DNA from: Streptomyces caelestis
GTDB taxonomy: Bacteria > Actinomycetota > Actinomycetes > Streptomycetales > Streptomycetaceae
Direction of reading: 5' to 3'
DNA length: 64,000 bases
NCBI RefSeq assembly: GCF_014205255.1
Contig: NZ_JACHNE010000001.1
Span: forward strand, 1,240,001-1,304,000
The translations under genes and the position numbers were made by a program. Below, in pieces: positions 16,550 through 25,957 of the stretch; positions within the stretch are counted from its first letter, which is position 1; every line of letters starts with the position of its first letter. The notes beneath the pieces were generated by a model. The model worked only from the letters and a program-made list of their open reading frames with translations, was not told the origin of the DNA and ran no database searches.

Positions 16550-17763
16550 CAGCACCCGTCCGTACCCGTGGCTCTCAGGACCTCATCCGCGCGGAGGAGC
16601 CGGTCCTCGCGCACAACTACCATCCGCTGCCCGTGGTCGTCGCCCGTGCCGAGGGCACCTGGGTGGAGGACGTGGAGGGGCGGCGCTACCTCGACATGCT
16701 GGCCGGCTACTCGGCGCTCAACTTCGGGCACCGGCATCCGGCGCTGATCGAGGCGGCCCACCGCCAGCTCGACCGGCTGACCCTGACCTCCCGCGCCTTC
16801 CACAACGACCGGCTCGCCGAGTTCGCCGAGCGGCTGGCGGCGCTGACCGGCATGGACATGGTGCTGCCCATGAACACCGGTGCGGAGGCGGTGGAGAGCG
16901 GGGTGAAGGTGGCCCGGAAGTGGGCGTACGACGTCAAGGGCGTCCCGGCGGACCGGGCGACGATCGTGGTCGCGGCGGACAACTTCCACGGCCGTACGAC
17001 GACCATCGTCAGCTTCTCCACGGACGAGACGGCGCGGCAGGGGTTCGGCCCCTTCACGCCGGGTTTCCGGATCGTGCCGTACAACGACCTGGCCGCGCTG
17101 GAGGCGGCGGTCGACGAGACGACGGCGGCGGTGCTGATCGAGCCGATCCAGGGCGAGGCCGGGGTGATCATCCCGGACGAGGGCTACCTGGCCGGTGTGC
17201 GCGAGCTGACCCGCCGCAAGGGGTGCCTGTTCGTCGCGGACGAGATCCAGTCCGGGCTCGGCCGCACGGGCAGCACGCTGGCGGTCGAGTACGAGTCGGT
17301 CGTGCCGGACGTGGTGCTGCTGGGCAAGGCGCTGGGCGGCGGCATCGTGCCGGTGTCCGCGGTGGTCGCCCGGCGGGAGGTGCTCGGGGTGCTGCACCCC
17401 GGGGAGCACGGGTCCACCTTCGGCGGCAACCCCTTGGCGGCCGCGGTCGGCACGGCGGTGGTCGAGCTGCTGGAGACGGGCGAGTTCCAGCGCCGCGCGA
17501 CCGAACTGGGCGGGGTCCTGCGGGACGGCCTGACCGGGCTGGTCGGCAAGGGTGTCGTCGGCTTCCGCTCGCGGGGCCTGTGGGCGGGCGTCGACATCGA
17601 CCCCGCGCTCGGTACCGGCCGCGAGATCAGCGAACGCCTCATGCGCGAGGGAATCCTGGTCAAGGACACCCACGGCTCCACGATCCGCCTGGCCCCACCG
17701 CTCACCATCACGGACGAGGAACTCGAGGACGCGCTCGGTTCATTGGAGAAGGTGCTGCGGTAG
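16546..17763 (+). CDS. rocD: Ornithine aminotransferase
   Basis: A 405-residue PLP class III aminotransferase that converts ornithine and 2-oxoglutarate to glutamate semialdehyde and glutamate. Visible are the N-terminal AEEPVLAHNYHPLPVV, YLDMLAGYSALNFGHRHP, the cofactor-binding MNTGAEAVESGVKVARKW, NFHGRTTTIVSFS, the Asp of VADEIQSGLGRTG and the Schiff-base Lys in LLGKALGGGIVPVSA. Both the length and the motifs are those of RocD. It overlaps the preceding hydrolase gene by four bases. The pair would take arginine via ornithine to glutamate semialdehyde. A hairpin terminator follows at 17809-17844. Confidence 0.95.
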   Translation: MTAPVRTRGSQDLIRAEEPVLAHNYHPLPVVVARAEGTWVEDVEGRRYLDMLAGYSALNFGHRHPALIEAAHRQLDRLTLTSRAFHNDRLAEFAERLAALTGMDMVLPMNTGAEAVESGVKVARKWAYDVKGVPADRATIVVAADNFHGRTTTIVSFSTDETARQGFGPFTPGFRIVPYNDLAALEAAVDETTAAVLIEPIQGEAGVIIPDEGYLAGVRELTRRKGCLFVADEIQSGLGRTGSTLAVEYESVVPDVVLLGKALGGGIVPVSAVVARREVLGVLHPGEHGSTFGGNPLAAAVGTAVVELLETGEFQRRATELGGVLRDGLTGLVGKGVVGFRSRGLWAGVDIDPALGTGREISERLMREGILVKDTHGSTIRLAPPLTITDEELEDALGSLEKVLR

Positions 17764-17808
17764 GAGGCAGAGGGGCTGTGGAGGAGGACGCCCCGGCAGA
17801 GGGGTGAC

Positions 17809-17844
17809 GGCGGCGGCCGCCCCGGCAGCGGGGTGGCCGCCGCC
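17809..17844 (+). terminator. Terminator after rocD
   Basis: GGCGGCGGCC (17809-17818) pairs with GGCCGCCGCC (17835-17844), with an inner GCCCC/GGGGT pairing. A related direct repeat, GCCCCGGCAGAGGGGTG and GCCCCGGCAGCGGGGTG, overlaps it. Confidence 0.65.
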
Positions 17845-17952
17845 GGGCCGAATGCGCCATGAGCCGTCTCGGCCGAGCTCGTCACAACCCGCCCCGACCA
17901 GCCCCGGACAAGCCGCCCCCACAAGCCGGAAGGGTGAAGATTGAGGCAAGAG

Positions 17953-17964
17953 GTGGTAGACCAC
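17953..17964. promoter_or_regulatory. Short palindrome before the first SpoIIE phosphatase gene
   Basis: GTGGT-AG-ACCAC, 24 bases before the GTG start. It resembles a shortened GntR/HutC-type site (TGGTCTAGACCA) but lacks the central CT, so the assignment is weak. It is close enough to the start to overlap the promoter. Confidence 0.3.
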
Positions 17965-17987
17965 TCTCAGCGACAGAGAGGTCGGCC

Positions 17988-20468
17988 GTGGGACACGAGG
18001 AGTACGGCGTTGGCCGGGAGCGGTTCGACGTGGCCGACGCCGCGCCGCTGTTGCTCGATCCGCAGGGTGTGGTGACGGGCTGGACCGGCGAGGCCCGGCG
18101 GCTGCTGGCGTATCCGGCTGCCGAGGCCATCGGCAGGAAGCTGGCGGATCTGCTGACGGCCGAGGACGCGCAGCGCGTACCGGACCTGGTCGAGCGGTGC
18201 CGCAGGGACGGCGGCTGGACGGGGCTGCTGACGGCCCGCCGCAGGGACGGGCAGCCGGTGAGGGTCACGGCCCGGATCACCTCGGCCGAGGAGGCGCACG
18301 GCGGCGAGCGCTGGCTGGTGCTGCTGTCGGAGCTGGCCGACGCGCCCGGCTGGGACATGAGCCGTACGGTGCTGGAGCGGATGGTGGCCGACGCCCCGGT
18401 CGGTATCGCGATCGTGGACACGGACCTGCGTTTCGTGTGGTCGAACGCCGCCCTGGAGCAGTTCGGCGGCGGACCGGCACAGCGCCGCCTCGGCCTGCGC
18501 TTCGCGGACGTCCAGCCGGGCCTGGACGCCCAGGCGGTCGAGGCGCAGATGCGGCACGTGCTGGAGACCGGCGAGGCCGTGGTCGGGTACGAGCACGTGG
18601 GCCAGGTGCTTTCGGCCCCGCTGCGCGAGACGGCACACATGCTGTCGTTCACCCGGCTGGACGACGACCAGGGCAACCCGATGGGCGTGTACTACACGGT
18701 CGTCGACATCACCGAACGGCACCGCGCCCGGCAGCGGCTGGCGCTGCTCGACCGGGCCGGCGAGAGCATCGGCCGCAGCCTGGACCTCATGCGCACCGCG
18801 CAGGAGCTGGCCGACGTGGCCGTACCGGGACTGGCGGACTTCGTCACCGTGGACCTGCTGGAGACGGTACTGCGAGGCGCCGAACTGCCCCCCGGGCCGC
18901 TCGCGGACACCGACGAGCCGGTGGCCCTGCGCCGCGCCGGATACCGGTGCGCGGAGGACGACCTCGTGGCGTCCGTCATCGACATCGGCGAGGTGGTGGC
19001 CTTCCGGGCCGGAACGCCCCCCGTCCTCTGCCTCACCACGGGGCGGTCCTGGCGCGAGGAACGGCTCGACCCGTCGGCCCGGGACTGGACCACCGACGCA
19101 CCGAGCGGCCGGCAGGCCAGGTTCCGGGAGCTGGGCCTGCACAGCGTGATGACCGTGCCGATCCGGGCGCGCGGCACCACGCTCGGCATCACCACCTTCT
19201 TCCGGCGCCATCGCCGGGAGCCCTTCGACGAGGAGGACCTGCGTCTGGCCGAGGACCTCGTCTCGCGCGCGGCCGTCTGCGTCGACAACGCCCGGCGCTA
19301 CACCCGCGAGCGCGACGCCGCGCTCGTCCTCCAGCGCAGCCTGCTCCCCCACCGGCTCCCCGAGCAGGACGCGGTCGAGGTGGCCGCGTGCTACCGGCCG
19401 GCCGACGAGCTGACCGGCCTGGGCGGCGACTGGTACGACCTCATCCCGCTGTCCGGGGCGCGCGTCGCGCTCGTCGTGGGCGAAGTGCCCGGGCACGGCA
19501 TCGACGCCGCCGCGGCCATGGGGCAGTTGCGGACGGCCGTACGGACCCTGGCCGCTCAGGATCTGCCGCCCGAGGAGGTGCTGGCGCACCTCGACGACCT
19601 GGTGGCGCGGTCGGCCCGGGAAGAGGGCGCCGAACCGGGCACGGCGGGCTCCGCGGGCACGCAGTGCGTGGGCTCCGGGTGTGTGTACGTCGTCTACGAC
19701 CCGGTCGACGGCGGGTGCGCGATGGCCGCCGCGGGGCATCCCGCACCGGCCGTGGTCCTGCCCGACGGCTCGGTCACGTTCGTCGAGCTGCCGCAGGGGC
19801 CGCCGCTCGGTGTGGGCGGTCCGCCCTTCGAGGCGGTCGAGCTGTCGCTCGCTGAGGGCAGCACGCTCGCCCTGCACACCGACGGGCTGCTGGCCCGGGG
19901 AGAGACCTGGGCCGTCGACGCCGGCCGGGAACGGCTGCGCCGGGCGCTGCAAGGGGCGGGCCCGCTGGAGTCGCACTGCCGGCATGTCGTCGACGCGCTG
20001 GCCCCGGCGCGCCCGTACGACGACGTGGCCCTGCTGATGGCCCGGACGAAACGCCTCGGCACCGAGCAGGTCGCGGCCTGGTACCTGGACCCGGACCCGG
20101 CCCTCGTCGCCGACGCCCGCCGCACAGCCACCCGGCAGCTGGCCCGCTGGGGGCTCGACGAGCTGGCGTTCACCACGGAACTGGTAGTGAGTGAGCTGGT
20201 CACCAACGCCATACGGCACGCCACCGGGCCCATCCGGCTCCGCCTGATCCGGGAGCGCGCCCTGGTCTGCGAGGTCTTCGACAGCGGTGCCACCGCACCC
20301 CATCTGCGCCATCCCCGTACGACGGACGAGGGCGGGCGCGGTCTGCTGCTGGTCTCCCAGCTGACCCAGCGGTGGGGCACGCGGTTCGTCGCCCAGGGAA
20401 AGATCATCTGGGCGGAGCAGTCCCTGACGGAGCTCGCCGAGGTGCCCGGGGCGGCGCACCTGGAGTGA
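17988..20468 (+). CDS. PAS-PAS-GAF-SpoIIE phosphatase with C-terminal anti-sigma kinase domain
   Basis: An 826-residue cytoplasmic signalling protein. In order: a PAS domain (about 15-110, LLLDPQGVVTGWTGEARRLL), a second PAS (about 135-245, APVGIAIVDTDLRFVWSN), a GAF domain (about 255-445), a PP2C/SpoIIE phosphatase (about 465-680, with GGDWYDLIPL and LHTDGLL) and a HATPase module (about 690-810, VVSELVTNAIRHATG and GGRGLLLV). This layout is typical of Streptomyces switches that dephosphorylate anti-anti-sigma factors and may phosphorylate them too. In the phosphatase core GEVPGHGIDAAAAMGQL replaces the usual GDVxGHG, so one metal-binding Asp is Glu. I start at GTG 17988 after GAGAGG; an upstream ATG is less likely. 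No sigma factor is adjacent. Confidence 0.88.
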   Translation: MGHEEYGVGRERFDVADAAPLLLDPQGVVTGWTGEARRLLAYPAAEAIGRKLADLLTAEDAQRVPDLVERCRRDGGWTGLLTARRRDGQPVRVTARITSAEEAHGGERWLVLLSELADAPGWDMSRTVLERMVADAPVGIAIVDTDLRFVWSNAALEQFGGGPAQRRLGLRFADVQPGLDAQAVEAQMRHVLETGEAVVGYEHVGQVLSAPLRETAHMLSFTRLDDDQGNPMGVYYTVVDITERHRARQRLALLDRAGESIGRSLDLMRTAQELADVAVPGLADFVTVDLLETVLRGAELPPGPLADTDEPVALRRAGYRCAEDDLVASVIDIGEVVAFRAGTPPVLCLTTGRSWREERLDPSARDWTTDAPSGRQARFRELGLHSVMTVPIRARGTTLGITTFFRRHRREPFDEEDLRLAEDLVSRAAVCVDNARRYTRERDAALVLQRSLLPHRLPEQDAVEVAACYRPADELTGLGGDWYDLIPLSGARVALVVGEVPGHGIDAAAAMGQLRTAVRTLAAQDLPPEEVLAHLDDLVARSAREEGAEPGTAGSAGTQCVGSGCVYVVYDPVDGGCAMAAAGHPAPAVVLPDGSVTFVELPQGPPLGVGGPPFEAVELSLAEGSTLALHTDGLLARGETWAVDAGRERLRRALQGAGPLESHCRHVVDALAPARPYDDVALLMARTKRLGTEQVAAWYLDPDPALVADARRTATRQLARWGLDELAFTTELVVSELVTNAIRHATGPIRLRLIRERALVCEVFDSGATAPHLRHPRTTDEGGRGLLLVSQLTQRWGTRFVAQGKIIWAEQSLTELAEVPGAAHLE

Positions 20469-20534
20469 GCCGGGGCCGGATTCGCCCACACCGTGGGAAA
20501 CTGGTCTGATCCCGGCAGCGGTGAGGCGGCATCC

Positions 20535-21776
20535 ATGACGGATTCGGCGATCGACTACACGGCGGTGTTCCGGGCCCTGCCCGGCATGGTGGCGCTGCTG
20601 ACGCCCGAACTGGTGTACGCGGACGTCAACGAGGAGTTCGTCCGGGTGTCCGGCCGCTCCCGTGATCAGCTCGTCGGGCGCTACCTGTTCGACGTCTTCC
20701 CCGACAACCCCAACGACCCCGCCTCGACGGGCATGCGCAACCTGGAGGCCTCGCTGTACCGGGTCCTGGCCACCGGGGAGCGCGACGCCATGGCCCTCCA
20801 GCGCTACGACGTCGAGGATCCCGAGCGGCCCGGGGAATGGCAGGAGCGCTACTGGAGTCCGGTGAACGCGCCACTGCTGGGCCCCGACGGCAAGGTGGTG
20901 CTGATCCTGCACCGCGTCGAGGAGGTCACGGAGCTGATCCGGGCCCGGGGCCGCCCGGGGGGAGGCCGGGGCGGCCGGTCCCGGGTCCTGGAGGCCGAGC
21001 TGTACACCCGCGCCCGCGAGCTCCAGGAGCTCAACGAGCGGCTGCGTCAGGCGCACTCCCGGGAGCGGGAGGTGGCGCTGGCGTTGCAGGAGGCCATGCT
21101 GCCCGCCCGCCGGCAGGTCAGCCCCCACCATCGGGCCGCCGTCCGCTACCGGCCCGCCGTGGGCGCGCTCAACGTGTGCGGGGACTGGTACGACCTGGTC
21201 GACCTGGTGGGCGGCCACCGGGTCGGCGTGTCCGTGGGCGACGTGGTCGGGCACGGCCTGGAGGCCGCCGGGGTCATGGGGCAGCTGCGCAGCGCGCTGA
21301 GCGCGGCCTCCCGGGTCGCCGACGGGCCGGCCCAGGCGCTGGACGTGCTGGGGCGCTACGCGCACGTGGTGGACGGTGCCGAGTCGGCGACCGCGGTGAC
21401 GACCTTCATCGACTTCGACCGGCACACCATCACCTACAGCAGCGCCGGCCATCCTCCGCCCGTGCTGATCCACCCGGACGGCCGCACGGAGTTCCTCGAC
21501 CGGGCCACCGACACGCCCCTGGACGCCCGGCCGGACCCGATTCGCAGACCCCAGGCCGGCACGACGTTCACCCCGGGCGCCACCCTCGTGCTCTACACCG
21601 ACGGTTTGATCGAACGGCGCCACGAGGACATCGACACCGGCCTGGCCCGTCTCGCCGACGCGCTGTACCGGAACCGGCACCAGGATCCCGAGACCCTCGC
21701 CGACACGGTCCTGCTGGAACTGCTGCCGCCCGGCGGCGCCACCGACGACACGGCGCTGATCGTCGTGCGACTGTGA
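20535..21776 (+). CDS. PAS-SpoIIE-type PP2C phosphatase
   Basis: A 413-residue protein with an N-terminal PAS-like domain (DYTAVFRALPGMVALLTPELVYADVNEEF), a coiled-coil linker (about residues 150-195, ARELQELNERLRQAHSREREVALALQEAM) and a SpoIIE phosphatase domain. The last holds GDWYDLVDL, GDVVGHGLEAAGVMGQLRSAL with its metal-binding Asp, SSAGHPPPVLI, LYTDGLIERR and DDTALIVV. It should dephosphorylate an anti-anti-sigma protein. It follows the larger phosphatase by 66 bases on the same strand. A spacer of Gly/Arg (RGRPGGGRGGRSR) is odd but common in such linkers. Start ATG at 20535. Confidence 0.9.
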   Translation: MTDSAIDYTAVFRALPGMVALLTPELVYADVNEEFVRVSGRSRDQLVGRYLFDVFPDNPNDPASTGMRNLEASLYRVLATGERDAMALQRYDVEDPERPGEWQERYWSPVNAPLLGPDGKVVLILHRVEEVTELIRARGRPGGGRGGRSRVLEAELYTRARELQELNERLRQAHSREREVALALQEAMLPARRQVSPHHRAAVRYRPAVGALNVCGDWYDLVDLVGGHRVGVSVGDVVGHGLEAAGVMGQLRSALSAASRVADGPAQALDVLGRYAHVVDGAESATAVTTFIDFDRHTITYSSAGHPPPVLIHPDGRTEFLDRATDTPLDARPDPIRRPQAGTTFTPGATLVLYTDGLIERRHEDIDTGLARLADALYRNRHQDPETLADTVLLELLPPGGATDDTALIVVRL

Positions 21777-21777
21777 G

Positions 21778-22233
21778 CTACCGGCGGGTGTTGCCGTGGT
21801 CGAACAGCCTGACGCGGTCCACGTTCTGCCGGTCCTCGGCGTCCGTGCTGGGCGCACCGGCGAACCACGCGTCGAGAATCTCCTTCAGCAGCGGCTCGGA
21901 CGTGAGCCGCAGGCTGAGCGCGAGGACGTTGGCGTCGTTCCAGCGGCGTGCCCCGTCGGCCGTGTAGGCGTCCGTGCACAGGGCGGCCCGGACGCCCGGC
22001 ACCTTGTTCGCGGCGATCGAGGCCCCCGTGCCGGTCCAGCAGCACACCACGGCCTGGTCGGCCGTCCCGTCGGCGACCTCGCGGGCCGCGGCCTGCGAGC
22101 ACACCGCCCACTGAGGGTCGTCCCCGGGACGCAGCGCGCCGTGCGGGCGCACCTCGTGCCCTCGGTCGCGCAGCGCGGCCACGAGGGAGCGGGCGACAGG
22201 CTCGTCCATGTCCGAGGAAACAGAGATCCGCAT
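21778..22233 (-). CDS. RpiB/LacAB-family sugar-phosphate isomerase
   Basis: A 151-residue protein of the ribose 5-phosphate isomerase B fold. Landmarks are the N-terminal RISVSSDMDEPVARSLVAALRDRGHEV, the Cys-containing catalytic loop VVCCWTGTGASIAANKVPGVRAALCTD and NDANVLALSLRLT. Canonical RpiB begins I.IGSDHAG; here the second strand reads SSDMDEP, and the usual GTGIG is GTGAS. It belongs to a divergent branch whose substrate is unknown. The stop is one base from the convergent phosphatase stop. Start ATG at 22233. The 319 bases upstream to 22552 hold only a 17-bp palindrome and likely promoters. Confidence 0.8.
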   Translation of the reverse strand: MRISVSSDMDEPVARSLVAALRDRGHEVRPHGALRPGDDPQWAVCSQAAAREVADGTADQAVVCCWTGTGASIAANKVPGVRAALCTDAYTADGARRWNDANVLALSLRLTSEPLLKEILDAWFAGAPSTDAEDRQNVDRVRLFDHGNTRR

Positions 22234-22394
22234 ACGTCGCAGACTACTCGGCAGGGCCGCAAGAGCCAGCCGCTGGCCAGGCACCCCACGCATCCCGCCA
22301 CGCCACCCGTTCGGCTTGCCGGTCACCCGCGTGGAGCAGCACGCTGGTCCCGCGGTCCTCCCCAGCCGCATGAGCACCACCGGAGACACCTCTC

Positions 22395-22411
22395 TGACTG
22401 ACCATCAGTCA
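22395..22411. promoter_or_regulatory. 17-bp palindrome TGACTGA-CCA-TCAGTCA
   Basis: A perfect inverted repeat with 7-base arms in the divergent region between the RpiB-like gene and the acyltransferase gene. The form is typical of TetR-family operators, but no regulator gene is next to it. Confidence 0.55.
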
Positions 22412-22552
22412 ATCGGCAAAGGATCGGCGCGGTCCGGTCGCACGAGGTGCCCGGTGGCCATGCCTGCACCTACACTGGCACCCCACGACATGCCGGTTGA
22501 CCTGCTGGAACGCGGCGGTTGAGCCCACCGCAAGAGTCGAGGAGCGCCCGCT

Positions 22553-23275
22553 TTGTTCTACTACCTGCTGAAATACGTGCTGCTCGGACCGCTGCTGAGG
22601 CTGGTCTTCCGGCCTCGAATAGAGGGCCTGGAGCACGTTCCGGCGGAGGGCGCCGCCATCATCGCCGGGAATCACCTGTCGTTCTCGGACCACTTCCTGA
22701 TGCCCGCGGTCCTCAAGCGGCGCATCACCTTCCTCGCGAAGGCCGAGTACTTCACAGGCCCCGGCATCAAGGGCCGCCTGACGGCATCGTTCTTCCGCAG
22801 CGCCGGGCAGATCCCCGTCGACCGCTCCGGCAAGGACGCCGGGCAGGCCGCCATCCGCGAGGGCCTCGGTGTGCTGAGCAAGGACGAGTTGCTCGGCATC
22901 TACCCGGAGGGCACGCGCTCGCACGACGGCCGGCTCTACAAGGGCAAGGTGGGCGTCGCGGTCATGGCTCTCAGGGCCGGCGTCCCGGTCGTCCCCTGCG
23001 CGATGATCGGCACCTTCGAGGCCCAGCCGCCCGGCAAGGTCATCCCGAACCTCCATCCCGTCGTGATCCGCTTCGGCGAGCCCCTCGACTTCTCGCGCTA
23101 CGCCGGCATGGAGAACGAGAAGGCCATCCTGCGCGCCGTCACCGACGAGATCATGTACGCGATCCTCTCCCTGTCCGGGCAGGAGTACGTCGACCAGTAC
23201 GCGGCCGTCGTGAAGGCCGAGGAGGCCGCCGCCGCCGCGAAGGAGCGGAAGTTCCCGCGTCTGCCGCTCACGTGA
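22553..23275 (+). CDS. plsC: 1-acyl-glycerol-3-phosphate acyltransferase
   Basis: A 240-residue membrane-associated acyltransferase that transfers an acyl chain to lysophosphatidate or a related acceptor. The N-terminus FYYLLKYVLLGPLLRLVF is a membrane-associating segment. The catalytic HX4D is in GNHLSFSDHFLMP (about residues 43-55), with the further blocks YFTGPGIKG and GLGVLSKDELLGIYPEGTRSHDGRLYKGKVGVA and a PVVPCAM region. It starts at a TTG (22553) behind GGAG, consistent with modest expression. The last 20 residues are charged (KAEEAAAAAKERKF). Streptomyces have many PlsC homologues, so whether it serves phospholipid or another lipid pathway is open. An epimerase gene follows 59 bases downstream. 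Confidence 0.9.
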   Translation: MFYYLLKYVLLGPLLRLVFRPRIEGLEHVPAEGAAIIAGNHLSFSDHFLMPAVLKRRITFLAKAEYFTGPGIKGRLTASFFRSAGQIPVDRSGKDAGQAAIREGLGVLSKDELLGIYPEGTRSHDGRLYKGKVGVAVMALRAGVPVVPCAMIGTFEAQPPGKVIPNLHPVVIRFGEPLDFSRYAGMENEKAILRAVTDEIMYAILSLSGQEYVDQYAAVVKAEEAAAAAKERKFPRLPLT

Positions 23276-23334
23276 GACGTCTGCCGTCGGCAGAAGCCGT
23301 CTCCCCGGCCGCCTCGGCCCTCTACGGTCGCGGT

Positions 23335-24360
23335 ATGAGACGTGCTGTGGTGATCGGGGCCGGCGGGCAGACAGGACGGCCCGCGGTGGAGGCGCTGGCG
23401 CGGGACGGCTGGGAGGTGACGGCCGCCTCGCGCGGCGGGGCCCGGGACGAGAGCTGGCCCGGCGGGGTACGGGCACTGCGGCTGGACCGCGAGGACGACG
23501 CGGCCCTCGGCGCGCTGATCGGCGAGGGCTGCGACCTCGTGGTCGACATCGTCGCCTACGGGGCCGGTCACGCGCGGCAGTTGACCGCGCTGGCCGACCG
23601 CATCGGCTCGGCCGTGGTCGTGTCGACGGTGTCGGTGTACCAGGACGGCACGGGCCGCGGCTTCGACACGATGAGCGAGCCGGGCGGTTTCCCGCGGTAC
23701 CCCGTGCCCGTGCGGGAGGACCAGCCGACGGTCCCGCCGGGGGACGCCACGTACAGCACCGGCAAGGCCGCCCTGGAGAGGGAACTCCTCGCGGCGGGCG
23801 ACCGGTTGCCCACGACCCTGCTGCGCGCGGGCGCGATCCACGGCCCCCACAGTCCGCTTCCCCGCGAGCTGTACTTCGTGAAACGGAACCTCGACGGCCG
23901 GCGCAGGAGGGTGCTCGCCCACCGGGGTGAGAGCCGCTTCCACACGTCGGCCGCCCGCAACATCGCCGAACTGATCCGGCTGGCGGCCGCCCGGCCCGGC
24001 TCGCGGGTGCTCAACGCCTGTGATCCGCATCCGCCGACGGTGGCCGAGATCGGGTCGGCGGTGGACGCGGTGATGGGAGTGGAGACGGAGACCGTCCTGG
24101 TGGACGGGGCGGCACCCTCACCGTCCGTGGGCAGCTCGCCCTGGTCGGTGGAGCTGCCGGTGGTCTTCGACATGACCGCGGCGGAACGGGAGGTGGGCTA
24201 CCGGCCGGTCGTGTCCTACCCCGACAGCCTGCCGGAGACGGTCGACTGGCTCACCCGCCGGCTGTCCGGGCAGGACTGGCAGGAAGCGTTCCCGACTCTG
24301 GCACGGGTCTACCCGGACCTGTTCGACTACGCGGCGGAGGACGCCTGGCTCGGCGCGTGA
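23335..24360 (+). CDS. NAD-dependent epimerase/dehydratase family protein (atypical SDR)
   Basis: A 341-residue Rossmann-fold protein. The dinucleotide loop is VVIGAGGQTGRPAVEAL (residues 5-21, GxxGxxG type); CDLVVDIVAYGAGHARQL and VVVSTVSVYQDGTG follow, with a YSTGKAALERELL segment that supplies the usual Tyr-x3-Lys pair. The C-terminal half resembles extended SDRs acting on nucleotide sugars (FHTSAARNIAELIRL, VLNACDPHPPTVAEIG). No partner reveals the substrate. It ends in a strong bidirectional terminator facing the urease operon. Start ATG at 23335. Confidence 0.85.
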   Translation: MRRAVVIGAGGQTGRPAVEALARDGWEVTAASRGGARDESWPGGVRALRLDREDDAALGALIGEGCDLVVDIVAYGAGHARQLTALADRIGSAVVVSTVSVYQDGTGRGFDTMSEPGGFPRYPVPVREDQPTVPPGDATYSTGKAALERELLAAGDRLPTTLLRAGAIHGPHSPLPRELYFVKRNLDGRRRRVLAHRGESRFHTSAARNIAELIRLAAARPGSRVLNACDPHPPTVAEIGSAVDAVMGVETETVLVDGAAPSPSVGSSPWSVELPVVFDMTAAEREVGYRPVVSYPDSLPETVDWLTRRLSGQDWQEAFPTLARVYPDLFDYAAEDAWLGA

Positions 24361-24371
24361 GCCCTTAGGGC

Positions 24372-24424
24372 GTGTCCGAAAGTCCCGCCTGCCCTCCGGG
24401 CGGGCGACGGGACTTTACGGACAC
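24372..24424. terminator. Bidirectional terminator between the epimerase gene and ureD
   Basis: GTGTCCGAAAGTCCCG (24372-24387) pairs with CGGGACTTTACGGACAC (24408-24424), with one bulged A; an inner CCTGCCC/GGGCGGG pairing fills the loop. It lies between two convergent stops (24360 and 24428). Confidence 0.8.
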
Positions 24425-24427
24425 CCC

Positions 24428-25188
24428 CTAGATCCGCACGAGGGACGCCAGTGCCTCGTCGAGCAGCCGTCGCAGCCGCAGCGCATCGGGTGCCACGGCG
24501 GTCACCAGGGCGGCGGGACCGGCGAGCGGGGCGAGCGAGGCCCCTTCTCCGAGCACCCGGGCCGGCACCGGCTCGGCGGCGAACTCCGGCCGTACGACGA
24601 TCAGTTGCCCGACCGCCCGATGACCCGCGAGCACCGCGGGGCCGTCCCAGCCGCCCGGCGCGCCGGGCCCGCAGGCCAGTTCCTGGTCGAGCACGACCTG
24701 CCCGGCGACCCGCACGGTCAGCCGGCTCGTCAGCCGTCCGGGTTCCTCACCGGCCCGCCCGAGCACCTGCTCCTCGCGCAACACGAGCCGGGCCGTGGCG
24801 GCGAGCTCGACGCGCGTCGTGACGTACAGGTCGCTGCCCTGGGCGGAGATCAACTGCTCGGGCAGCCAGTGCAGTTCGGCCCTGTCGGCGACGTCGAGCC
24901 GGACGTCGTAACGGGCCTCTCCCTTGGTCTGCCCCGGCAGGGCGATGGTGGCGGCGGCCGACCCGACGGACAACAGCGCTCCCTCCTCCACCCTGGCTTG
25001 CACGGTGAAGTGGTCGCCGCCGAGCGGCCCGCTCATCGCTCCGACCAGCACGACCCGCGCCTCGGCACCGCTCCCCCGAGTGCGCCGCAGCGCCAGGGGC
25101 CCGTCGCTCTCCAGCACGGGCAGGGCCGTCCCGCCCCGGCCGTCGTCCCGGGCGGCGATCCTCGCGACGGACCGCACGCCGGCGCTGT

Positions 25189-25192
<4 letters not shown>
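24428..25192 (-). CDS. ureD: Urease accessory protein UreD
   Basis: A 254-residue UreD/UreH protein, the scaffold that binds apo-urease and passes nickel from UreG. Typical parts are the N-terminal [20 protein letters not shown], a [26 protein letters not shown] block, the [16 protein letters not shown] motif (LPEP-like, strongly conserved in the family), and the C-terminal RRLLDEAL. It is the last gene of the operon and starts at GTG 25192 in a GTGA overlap with ureG. Length is slightly short but normal for actinobacteria. Confidence 0.92.
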
Positions 25193-25878
<686 letters not shown>

Positions 25879-25957
25879 GGGGCGGCTCCTACGTTCTTGT
25901 CCGACTGATGCGAGTGGTGGGGGAGGGTTGATCAACTTCATCCACCTGGTCAACTGC

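Noticed and set aside
17953..17964. A DasR-type (dre) operator before the first SpoIIE gene
   Set aside because: GTGGTAGACCAC lacks the central CT of the consensus, so I list it only as an unspecific palindrome with low confidence.
17967..21857. A 1296-codon open frame on the minus strand opposite the SpoIIE genes
   Set aside because: Typical antisense shadow in high-G+C coding DNA; the translated sequence is low in motifs and rich in Arg/Gly/His, while the + strand genes show complete domains.
22208..22522. A 104-residue reading frame between the RpiB-like and plsC genes
   Set aside because: Arg/Pro-rich, overlaps the 5' end of the RpiB-like gene on the other strand and the TetR-type palindrome; no coding signature.
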